The translations under genes were made by a program, and so were the position numbers. Below are positions 1 through 7,478 of a DNA stretch of 11,308 nucleotides, piece by piece (position 1 is the stretch's first letter; every line of letters starts with the position of its first letter). Below the pieces are notes generated by a model. It saw only the letters and a list, made by a program, of their open reading frames with translations. It did no database searches and was not told where the DNA came from. The stretch spans positions 1 through 11,308 of the forward strand of contig JAISXJ010000123.1 of assembly GCA_031270565.1 (NCBI GenBank). Direction: 5' to 3'. Source of the stretch: Prevotellaceae bacterium (GTDB taxonomy: Bacteria > Bacteroidota > Bacteroidia > Bacteroidales > Paludibacteraceae).

Positions 1-116
1 AGAAAGATTTGAACACAATCAAAAACTGGCTCAATAAAATCAACCCAAATCACAATGACCAAACCCTGCTGAAGCTGCTGACCCACGATTACACGTTCAG
101 CGTAGTGAAAGGGTGA
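1..116 (+). CDS. C-terminal fragment of an unrecognised protein (gene begins before the window)
   Basis: An open frame with codons starting at base 3 runs without a stop to TGA at 114-116 and encodes 37 residues ending in FSVVKG. The composition is protein-like, with an alternating polar and Leu/Ile-rich pattern (NWLNKIN, LLKLLTH). The next gene begins 7 bases after the stop, so this is probably the preceding member of the same operon. From the neighbours a sugar-nucleotide or glycan enzyme would be expected, but the fragment is too short for me to assign to a family. Confidence 0.55.
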   Translation, partial: KDLNTIKNWLNKINPNHNDQTLLKLLTHDYTFSVVKG

Positions 117-123
117 GACAGTC

Positions 124-675
124 ATGAAATTTGAGAAAACCAAACTGGACGGAGTGTATATCGTCAGCCGTGAGCCGTTTGAAGATGAGCGCGGCACATT
201 TGCGAGAATGTTCTGCAAGCGTGAGCTTGAGGCGGCGGGATTGCGCGGCGATATTGCGCAGGTGAACATCTCAACAAACAGCCTTAAAGGCACCTTGCGC
301 GGACTGCACACTCAGACAGGAGAGTTTGCCGAGGATAAATTTATCGCTTGTGTTCGCGGCGCGGTATTCGACGTCGCGGTTGACGTTCGAGAAGGCTCGG
401 CGACGTTCGGGCAGTGGGTTGGCGCGGAGCTTTCGGAAGAAAACTGTAAAGCCCTGTATGTACCGAAAGGCTTTGCTCACGGTTACCTGACTCTGGCGGA
501 CGACGCTTGGGTGCAATATTTTGTCACTCAGTTCTACGAACCCGGCGCGGAACGTGCTTACCGCTATGACGACCCGGCGTTCGGAATTGAGTGGATGGGA
601 GAGATTAAAGTTGTAAGCCGAAAAGACACGAATAGGGATTTTGTGAGCAATAGGGAGGACCGCCTAAATGATTGA
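124..675 (+). CDS. dTDP-4-dehydrorhamnose 3,5-epimerase family protein (RmlC/RfbC-like)
   Basis: This is a cupin-fold sugar-nucleotide epimerase, expected to epimerise C3 and/or C5 of a 4-keto-6-deoxy nucleotide sugar in the cytoplasm. At 183 residues it has the usual family length. Visible family motifs are QVNIS (46-50), RGLHTQ (59-64, with catalytic His62), DVAVDVR (83-89), VPKGFAHGYL (113-122) and SRKD (165-168). Lys72, Tyr132 and Asp168 sit where RmlC has its conserved Lys, Tyr and Asp. RGLHTQ replaces the commoner RGLHYQ, a small departure in the active-site loop. A GGTGAG ribosome site (112-117) precedes the ATG. The gene overlaps the next by 8 bases. The nucleotide could be dTDP or CDP: in clusters that also carry CmcI-type and SDR genes this family often acts on CDP-sugars, so I give no gene symbol. 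Confidence 0.9.
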   Translation: MKFEKTKLDGVYIVSREPFEDERGTFARMFCKRELEAAGLRGDIAQVNISTNSLKGTLRGLHTQTGEFAEDKFIACVRGAVFDVAVDVREGSATFGQWVGAELSEENCKALYVPKGFAHGYLTLADDAWVQYFVTQFYEPGAERAYRYDDPAFGIEWMGEIKVVSRKDTNRDFVSNREDRLND

Positions 676-1429
676 CTATGAGAAGCAGTTTCAAGAAGAA
701 ACTAAACGGTTAATTGCCGGTGCTTTAGAAAATGGGGGGAGGTACGCCCAAGCTGCTTATAATTATTTGGAGGAGCAAGGAAAGCACCGGAACGTCTATC
801 TGCAAAAGTGGATGGGGCGGCCATTGATTGCGTGTCCCGGCGATTTATTAGCCATGCATCAGCTAATTTGGGATATAAAACCTGACTTGATTATCGAAAC
901 CGGTGTTGCGCACGGAGGTTCGTCAGTATTTTACGCTTCCATGATGAAACTACTTGACATTTCTGACGCAAAATGCGATTGTCACCGCGAGGTCGTATCT
1001 ATTGAGGTTGAACTTAGGCCGCACAATAGGAATGCCATTAGTGAACACTCAATGAAAGAGTATATAACTCTGATTGATGGATCAAGTATCGACCCAACCG
1101 TAGTGGCAAGTGTAACAAACATTGCAAAGAAACATAAGACTGTGATGGTTTTTCTCGACAGTAATCACACTCACGAACACGTATACAACGAGTTAGCAGC
1201 ATACGCGCCGTTGGTAACAGTCGGGTCTTATATCGTTGTATTAGATACAATTGTGGAGTTTACAAATGTTCCGATTGTTGACAGACCTTGGGGAAAGGGT
1301 AATAATTCGTGGACTGCGGCACAAAAGTTCTTATCGGAGAACAACGATTACAAAATTGATAAGGTTCCAGAAGTGATAGCAGGCTATATCACCTGCGCTC
1401 CAGATGGATGGCTGAAAAGGATAAAATAA
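668..1429 (+). CDS. CmcI / rhamnosyl O-methyltransferase family protein (annotated as 'cephalosporin hydroxylase' family)
   Basis: A 253-residue Rossmann-fold protein of the family that includes CmcI and mycobacterial rhamnosyl O-methyltransferase. In sugar clusters these are best read as SAM-dependent O-methyltransferases; the hydroxylase name is historical. Visible motifs are the SAM loop IETGVAHGGSS (76-86), an acidic strand SIEVE (111-115), DGSS (137-140), the metal-binding stretch VFLDSNHTHEHV (161-172), VVLDT (190-194) and the lid-like segment starting PWGKGNNSW (207). AGGGAGG at 652-658 supports the ATG at 668, which overlaps the previous gene by 8 bases. The codons look more AT-rich than in the genes on either side. 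The likely role is methylation of the deoxysugar made by the adjacent epimerase and reductase; the exact hydroxyl cannot be told. Confidence 0.85.
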   Translation: MIDYEKQFQEETKRLIAGALENGGRYAQAAYNYLEEQGKHRNVYLQKWMGRPLIACPGDLLAMHQLIWDIKPDLIIETGVAHGGSSVFYASMMKLLDISDAKCDCHREVVSIEVELRPHNRNAISEHSMKEYITLIDGSSIDPTVVASVTNIAKKHKTVMVFLDSNHTHEHVYNELAAYAPLVTVGSYIVVLDTIVEFTNVPIVDRPWGKGNNSWTAAQKFLSENNDYKIDKVPEVIAGYITCAPDGWLKRIK

Positions 1430-1432
1430 TCT

Positions 1433-2302
1433 ATGCTGACAACAGCCATCGTTACCGGCGCGACGGGGTTTGTCGGGACGCATCTCCGCAATGAGCTTGT
1501 TGCTAACGGCGTTGAAGTTACCGCGTTGTGTCGTGAGAACAGCCTGAACATCAGCCGTTTACCACAAGAGATAGCTTGGGTGTATTCGCTTGACGATGTT
1601 CCGGCGGCGGATGTGTTTTATCACTTAGCGTGGCAGGACGCGTCTGGCGCGGGACGGCAAAACGCCGCTGTACAATCTGAAAACGTTACACTTGCGCTGA
1701 ACGCGCTGAATGCGGCCTATGCTTCCGGGTGCAAACGATTTGTTATACTCGGGACTGTGTACGAAAAGTTCGCCGATACCGTCCGAAAACGTAGAAGCTA
1801 TGGTGGTTCGGATTTTTATATTTTGTGCAAGGATTTAACTCACGCGCTCACCAATCAGCTGGCGTATAAGCTGGGAATCGAGTACACATATGTGCAAATC
1901 TGCCATCCGTTCGGGAAATTCGTCAAACCGGAACAGATGCTTGCTAACGTTATAGGCGGTTTGCTTGACGGTAAGGCTGTTGAGTTGGGTCCGGGGACGG
2001 AGTATTACGATATTGTTGCGGTCGAGGATTTAGTTTGCGGTTTGCGTTTAGCGGGAGAAAGCGATAATGTCAGGCGTGAGTATTACATCGGGTCGGGCAA
2101 TCCGCGTTTACTGCGTGATTATTTGACGGAGGCCCGGCGCGTTCTTGGGGTTGACACTCCGCTCAACTTCGGCGCGAGACCTCATGACGGACTGCATTTT
2201 CAGCGTAAATGGTTTAATATATCAGACGCAAAACATGATTTAAGCTATTCGGCGAAATTGGGATTTGAGAAAATGGTGAAGGGATATATAGAGAATGGCT
2301 AA
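1433..2302 (+). CDS. NAD(P)-dependent sugar-nucleotide reductase/epimerase (extended SDR family)
   Basis: A 289-residue extended short-chain dehydrogenase. The N-terminal cofactor-binding motif is GATGFVG (9-15, GxxGxxG) and is followed by the FYHLAW strand (62-67). The catalytic YxxxK is YILCK (Tyr129, Lys133), with Thr108 of LGTVYE where the active-site Ser/Thr usually lies. The substrate-binding C-terminal half includes QICHPFGKF (155-163). It probably reduces or epimerises a 4-keto-6-deoxy nucleotide sugar after the RmlC-like step. The start is 3 bases after the previous stop, with only a weak AAGG ribosome site, so coupling to upstream translation is likely. Its last 8 bases overlap the glycosyltransferase gene. 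The exact sugar product is not readable. Confidence 0.85.
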   Translation: MLTTAIVTGATGFVGTHLRNELVANGVEVTALCRENSLNISRLPQEIAWVYSLDDVPAADVFYHLAWQDASGAGRQNAAVQSENVTLALNALNAAYASGCKRFVILGTVYEKFADTVRKRRSYGGSDFYILCKDLTHALTNQLAYKLGIEYTYVQICHPFGKFVKPEQMLANVIGGLLDGKAVELGPGTEYYDIVAVEDLVCGLRLAGESDNVRREYYIGSGNPRLLRDYLTEARRVLGVDTPLNFGARPHDGLHFQRKWFNISDAKHDLSYSAKLGFEKMVKGYIENG

Positions 2303-3305
2303 AATTCTTCATATCGCCGCGCATATGGGAGCAGGAGCGGGAAAAGCTATCGGCGGTTTGGCTGTTGCAGATAAAGCGAATACCCACAGCATTTATCTGC
2401 TCAACACACCCTTGAAAATGAATCATATTGAATTTTGCAGAGCAAACAACATCTCTGTTTATATAGGTACTTCCTTAGACGATTTGCTTGCTGACTGCGA
2501 TACGGCAGTTTTTAGTTGGTGGAACCATAAATCATTGGACGAACTGCTGAAACAATTTCCTGAATGCAGCTGCAAAAAAGTGGTATGGATGCACCAAAAC
2601 GGCGTAACAAGTCCGCCACTGCCGCAAATGTATGTTGATTTTGCAGATGTATTGCTGATAACCAGCGAGTTCTCCCGACAAGACCCGCGACTTAAAGTTG
2701 CGGTATTAGTGTACGGATTCGGAAAATTTGAGCCGGAACGTTATGTGTATAAAACCGATTATCGTCAAGTCGGTGACAAATTTATCATCGGATACCTCGG
2801 CGAACCTGGTTACAAGAAACTGCCTCGGAATTATCTCGACTACTGTACGGCTGTTATTAAAAGAATACCAAATGTTCGATTTGTGTTAGCCGGTCAAGGT
2901 TCCGAGGAATTGATTGTTGACGTACATTCAAGAGGACTGACTGAGTATATTGACTTTATAGGTTGGATTGATGACATTCAGAAACTGCTTGTAAATTTCG
3001 ATGTATTTGGATATTTATTGCAGTCTAATACCTACGCCACTACTGAAAATACAATTCTCGAAGCAATGTCCGCAGGATTGCCGTGCGTGATTTCGCGTGA
3101 ACCTCTTGGGCGGTATCTGTTGAAAGACGGAGACAGCGGATTTTTGGTGAGCACACCCGATGAGTACGCGCAAGCAATGGTTCGTTTGGCAAATGACGAA
3201 TCGCTCCGTCGAACCTTTGGCAAAACCGCGCGTGAATTTGTGTCGAAGAAGTACAATTTACCCGATAATCTTATGCGTTTTAACGCAGCGTTAAAAGGAA
3301 TATAA
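2295..3305 (+). CDS. Glycosyltransferase, GT4-like (GT-B fold)
   Basis: A 336-residue GT-B type transferase that should move a sugar from a nucleotide donor to a glycan or lipid-linked acceptor at the cytoplasmic membrane face. A glycine-rich loop at 11-22 matches the acceptor-side Rossmann start. The donor-binding half begins near residue 163 (FIIGYLGEPGYKK) and contains VRFVLAGQGSEE (194-205), FIGWIDD (221-227) and YATTENTILEAMSAGLP (247-263). The last corresponds to the E-x7-E region of GT4 enzymes; the first Glu is replaced by Ala, and a TTEN box is used instead, as in a recognised subgroup. There is no signal peptide or membrane segment. GAAGGGA (2278-2284) serves as ribosome site. It bridges the sugar-building genes and the radical SAM modules, consistent with addition of the new sugar. 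Confidence 0.85.
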   Translation: MAKILHIAAHMGAGAGKAIGGLAVADKANTHSIYLLNTPLKMNHIEFCRANNISVYIGTSLDDLLADCDTAVFSWWNHKSLDELLKQFPECSCKKVVWMHQNGVTSPPLPQMYVDFADVLLITSEFSRQDPRLKVAVLVYGFGKFEPERYVYKTDYRQVGDKFIIGYLGEPGYKKLPRNYLDYCTAVIKRIPNVRFVLAGQGSEELIVDVHSRGLTEYIDFIGWIDDIQKLLVNFDVFGYLLQSNTYATTENTILEAMSAGLPCVISREPLGRYLLKDGDSGFLVSTPDEYAQAMVRLANDESLRRTFGKTAREFVSKKYNLPDNLMRFNAALKGI

Positions 3306-3307
3306 AG

Positions 3308-4345
3308 ATGGCGATAATAAAACCTTCATATGATACCAAGCGTACAAACTTACAGGAAGTAATTCCGCTCGCATCCCCGCTCGGTATGTACATTGAACCG
3401 ACACGATATTGTAACTTGAAATGCTTCTATTGTATGCACTCGACTCGTGGAGATGCGGACGGGGCGTTCGCGAAAACCGGATTCAGTATTAAACATATCG
3501 ATATGAGATTATTTTCCAAAATTGTGCGTGATATAATGAGTTTCCCGAAATTGCCTAAACGCATATGTTTTTCAGGATTGGGTGAACCTCTGATGAATCC
3601 TAACTTGTCGAAAATGGCAAAAGAACTACGTAATTCAGGATTTGACGGAAGGGTCGATATTATAACAAATGGAGTAGCTCTTTCACCTTCAGTATCTGAT
3701 GAACTAATTGACAGCGGGATAAATCGTATACAAATATCAGTGCAAGCGTTAACGCCGGAACGATATGAAGATATTGCCGGTTTTGCGGTTGATATGGATA
3801 AATATGTTGAAAACATACGTTATCTTTACGAATATCGTAAAAATACGGAAATATATATAAAGATAATAGATGCGAATTTGAATAATAATGATGAACGCAA
3901 TAAATTCTATAATATGTTTAGTCACATTTGCGATACCATATATATTGAACACTTAGTCGTGATGGAAAAGCAGATGGGAGACCACGGCGGTATTACAGAC
4001 CGCTTGCTGAATCTCAACAATGAGCCATTTGAAAGCCGTGAAGTTTGTGGAATTATGTTCTATTTTCTGCAAGTAGGAGTTGATGGCGACACTTTCCCGT
4101 GTTCAACCCCTGGATTGCCTGCTTCATTCTCGATGGGGAACGTAAAAGACAATTCCCTGGCTGAGATATGGGACGGAACTAAAAGACACTCTTTACTCTG
4201 CAGTAATCTCATCAACGGATACAGGCATTTTTCGGCTTGCGACGAGTGTTCGTCAGTTATATGCATAACAGACCCTGCGGAATACTTAGACGACTGCCGC
4301 GGGGAATTGTATGAACGAATAAAAAGGAATCATGACGAATTATGA
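3308..4345 (+). CDS. Radical SAM/SPASM protein, copy 1
   Basis: A 345-residue radical SAM enzyme. The 4Fe-4S motif is C35-NLK-C39-FY-C42 (Cx3Cx2C). GLGEP (91-95) is the SAM-binding GGEP-type motif, and IITNG (118-122) and ISVQ (143-146) are further barrel strands. The C-terminus has a full SPASM-type cysteine set: Cys247, then GDTFPC (Cys265, G-x4-C), C311-x2-C314-x4-C319 and Cys330, enough for one or two auxiliary clusters. It is clearly paralogous to the genes at 5379 and 9364 (shared segments EPTRYCNLKC-like, YIKIIDA-like, ICDTIYIEH-like). SPASM proteins often modify peptides, but also carbohydrates and cofactors; no precursor peptide is seen, so a glycan or carrier substrate is my inference. 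AAAGGA at 3294-3299 supports the start. The stop overlaps the following FkbM start (ATGA). Confidence 0.9.
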   Translation: MAIIKPSYDTKRTNLQEVIPLASPLGMYIEPTRYCNLKCFYCMHSTRGDADGAFAKTGFSIKHIDMRLFSKIVRDIMSFPKLPKRICFSGLGEPLMNPNLSKMAKELRNSGFDGRVDIITNGVALSPSVSDELIDSGINRIQISVQALTPERYEDIAGFAVDMDKYVENIRYLYEYRKNTEIYIKIIDANLNNNDERNKFYNMFSHICDTIYIEHLVVMEKQMGDHGGITDRLLNLNNEPFESREVCGIMFYFLQVGVDGDTFPCSTPGLPASFSMGNVKDNSLAEIWDGTKRHSLLCSNLINGYRHFSACDECSSVICITDPAEYLDDCRGELYERIKRNHDEL

Positions 4346-5382
4346 ATGAAGTTTATATTTACGGCGCGGGTGCATTCGGCAGGCTTATGCACCCTATACT
4401 GTCAGAGCGTAAAGTAAGCGTTCTCGCCTTTATCGACAGAGCGGCACGCAGCGGACAGACATTGCTCGGACTGCCTGTACTAAACCCGAACGACGCATCC
4501 ATTTCAGCGAACGCGAACGTAATGATTTGCATAACGCTTACTCCACAGGCATACAAAGATTTATACTCTGAACTTCACAGTTTGCACGTCGGTTGGCAGA
4601 TTAGCGACGGACAAATTGTCGTTGCAAAGAGAATAAAATTTGATAAGTTTAATTACGCGGGCGATTGGAGCGACCCGCTGGTGAATACTCGAAAAGCAAA
4701 CGCAAGAAACTTACTGCGTGACGATTATAGCCGTACTGTCTTCGATAATATTATAAGCGCACACAGAATACGCGATTATGAAAACTATGACTGCAGTGAA
4801 AAATCGCCGCAATACTTGATTACAAATGTGCCAAACGTGTATTCTGATGTCATCGACTGTGGTTCGTACATCGGTGATACTCTCGAACAAATACTGCATT
4901 ATTCAGGTACAATCAATGCGTATGTAGGATTCGAGCCGGAAATTGAACTGTTTAACAGGCTGGTTAAAACCGCTGACAACAATAAAAATAAAGTGAACCA
5001 AGCGATACTCTTCCCCTGCGCTGTCGGAAATAGAGGCGAAATGAAACATATAGATGGAGCGTTCGGAGCCGGAACTGTCGGCAATACTGGCACTGCGATA
5101 CAGGTTGTAAAACTTGATGATGTCCTGCCGAAGTTTGCGCCTACATTTATCAAGATGGATATTGAAGGTTCTGAAATTGAGGCTATCTGCGGCGCAGAGC
5201 GGTTAATCCGCGCATATAAACCGGCTTTGGCAGTTTGTGTGTACCATTATATTAGCGATATATGGGAAATACCATTGCTGTTGCACGAATTCAACCCTGA
5301 TTATTCATTTAATCTTGACACACATTCTACCGCCACAATGGAAACCGTACTTTATGCCGTAGATAAGGAGGCGATAAAATGA
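4342..5382 (+). CDS. FkbM-family SAM-dependent methyltransferase with N-terminal Rossmann-like domain, copy 1
   Basis: A 346-residue two-domain protein. Residues 1-90 form a Rossmann-like domain starting IYGAGAFGRL (6-15), with FIDR (30-33), LLGLPVL (41-47) and a VMICIT strand (60-65), similar to the N-terminal halves of PglD-type sugar enzymes. Residues 165-345 form the FkbM methyltransferase: motif I IDCGSYIGDT (171-180), acidic strand GFEPE (196-200), and the hallmark IKMDIEGSEIEAICGA (270-285), followed by KPALAVCVYH (293-302). FkbM enzymes transfer methyl groups from SAM, commonly to hydroxyls of sugars or polyketides. The start ATG overlaps the previous stop as ATGA. The nearest ribosome site (AAAGGA, 4323-4328) is 13 bases away, so translational coupling is likely. 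It pairs with the upstream radical SAM gene, a pairing repeated next door. Confidence 0.88.
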   Translation: MNEVYIYGAGAFGRLMHPILSERKVSVLAFIDRAARSGQTLLGLPVLNPNDASISANANVMICITLTPQAYKDLYSELHSLHVGWQISDGQIVVAKRIKFDKFNYAGDWSDPLVNTRKANARNLLRDDYSRTVFDNIISAHRIRDYENYDCSEKSPQYLITNVPNVYSDVIDCGSYIGDTLEQILHYSGTINAYVGFEPEIELFNRLVKTADNNKNKVNQAILFPCAVGNRGEMKHIDGAFGAGTVGNTGTAIQVVKLDDVLPKFAPTFIKMDIEGSEIEAICGAERLIRAYKPALAVCVYHYISDIWEIPLLLHEFNPDYSFNLDTHSTATMETVLYAVDKEAIK

Positions 5383-6380
5383 GCAAGCCATTGCGGGCGC
5401 CTCTATTCAAACACTTACCATTGCACTCCCCTTTCTCAATTCACATATTTCCTTCGTACTACTGCAATATTAAGTGTAATTACTGTATACAATCGTTGAG
5501 CAGCGACGAACAGGAACGTATAGGCTTCAAACCGCAAATGATGTCTTTTGACATCTATAAAAAAGCGATTGACAGCATTGCGGCGTTACCGGCAAAGCCG
5601 AAAGCGCTCATTTTTGCCGGACACGGCGAACCGCTGACCAATCCGAAAATCGCCGAGATGATTGCCTACGCAAAATCACAAAACTCTGCTGGACGTACCG
5701 AAATTGTGACAAATGGGTTGTTGTTGAACCGCGAAATATCAGACGCGCTAATCGCCGCCGGACTTGACCGTTTGCGTATATCCTTACAAGGAATAACCGC
5801 TTCGGATTATAAACGAGTTTGCGATACCAATATTGATTTCAGTAATTTTATTGATAGTATACGCTATTTTTATATCAACAATGAAATCACGGATCTTTTT
5901 GTGAAAATCATTGATATTGCTCTTGCGAAATCCGAGACCGCGGAAATGTTTCACAAGCTATTCGACCCGATATGTGACACCGCCGAAGTGGAACACCTTT
6001 TCCCGTTTATTGAGCAAATTGACCATTCAAAACTAGCCGACAAACTGACGCACACCAAACATGGCGACTATAACGCGGTATCGGTGAATATTTGCCCTAT
6101 GCCCTTTTATATGCTTGTAGTTCTGCCAAACGGCAACGTTACGTGTTGCTGCTCCATTGAGCCTCCGATAGTTTTGGGCAATATTATGCGAGAATCGCTG
6201 CTAAGCATTTGGTTGAGCGAAAAAAGGCGTGTTTTTTTGAGAACGCTGATTGATAACCGACGCGAAAATCCAATTTGCGCCAAATGCACCGTGCCGGATT
6301 ACGGTATACAAGAAAATGACAATTTAGACGAATACCGCGAGAAATTGATGAATTTATACCAAGAGGAGTTGACACAATGA
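5379..6380 (+). CDS. Radical SAM protein with reduced SPASM domain, copy 2
   Basis: A 333-residue paralog of the gene at 3308. The cluster motif is C29-NIK-C33-NY-C36; GHGEP (81-85) and IVTNG (109-113) mark the SAM site and barrel. The C-terminal region keeps Cys239, GNVTCCC (256-258) and C300-x2-C303, but lacks the later cysteines that copies 1 and 3 have (C-x4/5-C after the CxxC). It may therefore hold fewer auxiliary clusters, more like a twitch domain. The segment VKIIDIALAKSE (175-186) aligns with the matching part of copy 1. AAGGAGG (5365-5371) lies 7 bases before the start, and ATG overlaps the FkbM stop as ATGA. Its own stop overlaps the next FkbM start in the same way. The substrate is unknown; I infer a step on the same glycan or carrier as copy 1. 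Confidence 0.88.
   Translation: MSKPLRAPLFKHLPLHSPFSIHIFPSYYCNIKCNYCIQSLSSDEQERIGFKPQMMSFDIYKKAIDSIAALPAKPKALIFAGHGEPLTNPKIAEMIAYAKSQNSAGRTEIVTNGLLLNREISDALIAAGLDRLRISLQGITASDYKRVCDTNIDFSNFIDSIRYFYINNEITDLFVKIIDIALAKSETAEMFHKLFDPICDTAEVEHLFPFIEQIDHSKLADKLTHTKHGDYNAVSVNICPMPFYMLVVLPNGNVTCCCSIEPPIVLGNIMRESLLSIWLSEKRRVFLRTLIDNRRENPICAKCTVPDYGIQENDNLDEYREKLMNLYQEELTQ
6363..6368 (+). promoter_or_regulatory. Ribosome binding site that supports the start ahead of the ACACT repeat
   Basis: GAGGAG sits 8 bases before the ATG at 6377, which overlaps the previous stop as ATGA like the other module junctions. The later in-frame ATG at 6464 has no comparable site. This argues that translation begins upstream of the repeat and must pass through it. 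Confidence 0.7.
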
Positions 6381-7474
6381 ACACTACACTACACTACACT
6401 ACACTACACTACACTACACTACACTACGTTACAACACTATTCTTCAAACGAGAATGTCGTGTTATGAATAAGATTGTTGTGTATGGCGTAAATTGTCTGC
6501 AAGCTAAGCGAACCGCGGAATGGCTGAAATCAATCGGTAAAACGATAGTCGCGTTTTGTGACGGAAACTCGGACTTATGGGGAAAATCGGTCTTTGACGT
6601 GCCGATTACATCACCAAATGAATTGCCTATCGCTGACACGGTTGTTGTCATTGCGGCCTATGGACAAAGAACTACCGAAATTATACATTTGCTCAACGAA
6701 CGCAATATCGACTGGCTTTCTATAGGACATTTGGTACTGAATCACGAAGTGGACAATTTCAGAAATGTATTTGAATTGTTCTCAGATGACACTTCAAAAC
6801 AAACCTTTTTTTCACTGATCATGTCGAGAGGAAATCTGAATTTCAAAAATTTTAGTTCGATAGTTCAACCAATCCGAGAACAGTATTTTGGCTATTGGAA
6901 TCAGGAACACCAAAATATGACAGCAATTGATTGCGGCGCATATTGCGGCGAAAATCTCGAAGACTATCTTTTTTACTTCAAGAATGTGAAAAAGTATTAT
7001 GCGTTTGAGCCGAATCCTGCCGCGTTCAGAGCATTGAGCAATCGCAGCGAGAGGTTGAAGTGCGAGTGGATGCTGCAGGACGACGCCATTATCTGTATTA
7101 ACGCGGGTTTGGGTGAATGTGACAGTGAGATAGGCTTTACAGCTTCACATAAGCCAGCAACTTCATACACTACAACCCTTGAAGCCTCAGAAGCTGACAA
7201 AGCAGCGATTAAATCCATCGATGGCTTTTTAAGTGGAGCGCAGCTTGATTTCCTGAAATCTGACATCGAGGGAATGGAAATGTCTATGCTGCGCGGCGCG
7301 CGAGAAACAATACGAAAATGGAAGCCTAAAATTGCCATTTCAATATATCATACTATTTGGGATATGTACGAAATACCGTTATACTTAAAATCCCTGGTTC
7401 CTGATTACAAATTTGCGGCCAGACACTATACCGCAATAGACGCTGAAACTGTTCTTTATGCTTACGTCAGGTGA
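6377..7474 (+). CDS. FkbM-family methyltransferase, copy 2, with pentanucleotide-repeat leader (currently in frame)
   Basis: A 365-residue protein. Residues 1-29 are encoded mostly by ACACT repeats and read as (TTLHY) units; the family-like protein begins at Met30 (base 6464), MNKIVVYG, which aligns with MNEVYIYG of the copy at 4342. Residues 30-115 form the Rossmann-like domain, but the Gly-rich loop is lost (GVNCLQ instead of GAGAFG), so nucleotide binding there is doubtful. The FkbM core has IDCGAYCGEN (184-193), AFEPN (209-213) and FLKSDIEGMEMSMLRGA (292-308), then KPKIAISIYH (316-325). A gain or loss of one repeat unit would shift frame and stop translation at 6465-6471. It likely methylates a sugar hydroxyl. 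The next gene starts 4 bases after the TGA. Confidence 0.87.
   Translation: MNTTLHYTTLHYTTLHYVTTLFFKRECRVMNKIVVYGVNCLQAKRTAEWLKSIGKTIVAFCDGNSDLWGKSVFDVPITSPNELPIADTVVVIAAYGQRTTEIIHLLNERNIDWLSIGHLVLNHEVDNFRNVFELFSDDTSKQTFFSLIMSRGNLNFKNFSSIVQPIREQYFGYWNQEHQNMTAIDCGAYCGENLEDYLFYFKNVKKYYAFEPNPAAFRALSNRSERLKCEWMLQDDAIICINAGLGECDSEIGFTASHKPATSYTTTLEASEADKAAIKSIDGFLSGAQLDFLKSDIEGMEMSMLRGARETIRKWKPKIAISIYHTIWDMYEIPLYLKSLVPDYKFAARHYTAIDAETVLYAYVR
6381..6427 (+). repeat. Pentanucleotide simple-sequence repeat, (ACACT)9 plus AC
   Basis: Nine perfect ACACT units occupy 6381-6425, followed by AC. The tract begins one codon after the ATG at 6377. Because the unit is 5 bases, each slippage changes the reading frame of the FkbM gene. 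The present copy number keeps the frame open. Out-of-frame versions end at TGA 6465-6467 (one unit gained) or TAA 6469-6471 (one unit lost). Confidence 0.95.
7469..7473 (+). promoter_or_regulatory. Ribosome binding site choosing ATG 7479
   Basis: AGGTG lies 5 bases before ATG 7479. The earlier in-frame ATG at 7458 lies inside the FkbM gene and has no such site. Start at 7479 also puts the protein N-terminus close to that of its paralog at 10652 when the shared LNYL strands are aligned. Confidence 0.55.
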
Positions 7475-7478
7475 TAAT

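Noticed and set aside
668..1429. Beta-lactam antibiotic biosynthesis gene, from the 'cephalosporin hydroxylase' family name
   Set aside because: No other beta-lactam gene is present; the family also contains sugar O-methyltransferases and the neighbours are sugar-nucleotide genes.
3427..3816. 129-residue minus-strand ORF
   Set aside because: It is antisense to the radical SAM gene at 3308 and covers its cysteine motif and barrel strands; nothing supports coding on this strand.
4332..4346. Five-codon mini-ORF (ATG ACG AAT TAT GAA TGA begins here) ahead of FkbM copy 1
   Set aside because: It lies within the end of the radical SAM gene and is too short to support; the nearby AAAGGA site can be explained by weak initiation for 4342.
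6381..6427. Tandem repeats as a CRISPR array or protein-repeat domain
   Set aside because: The units are 5 bases with no spacers, so this is a microsatellite. The TTLHY reading is a by-product of the repeat and is not part of the FkbM family.
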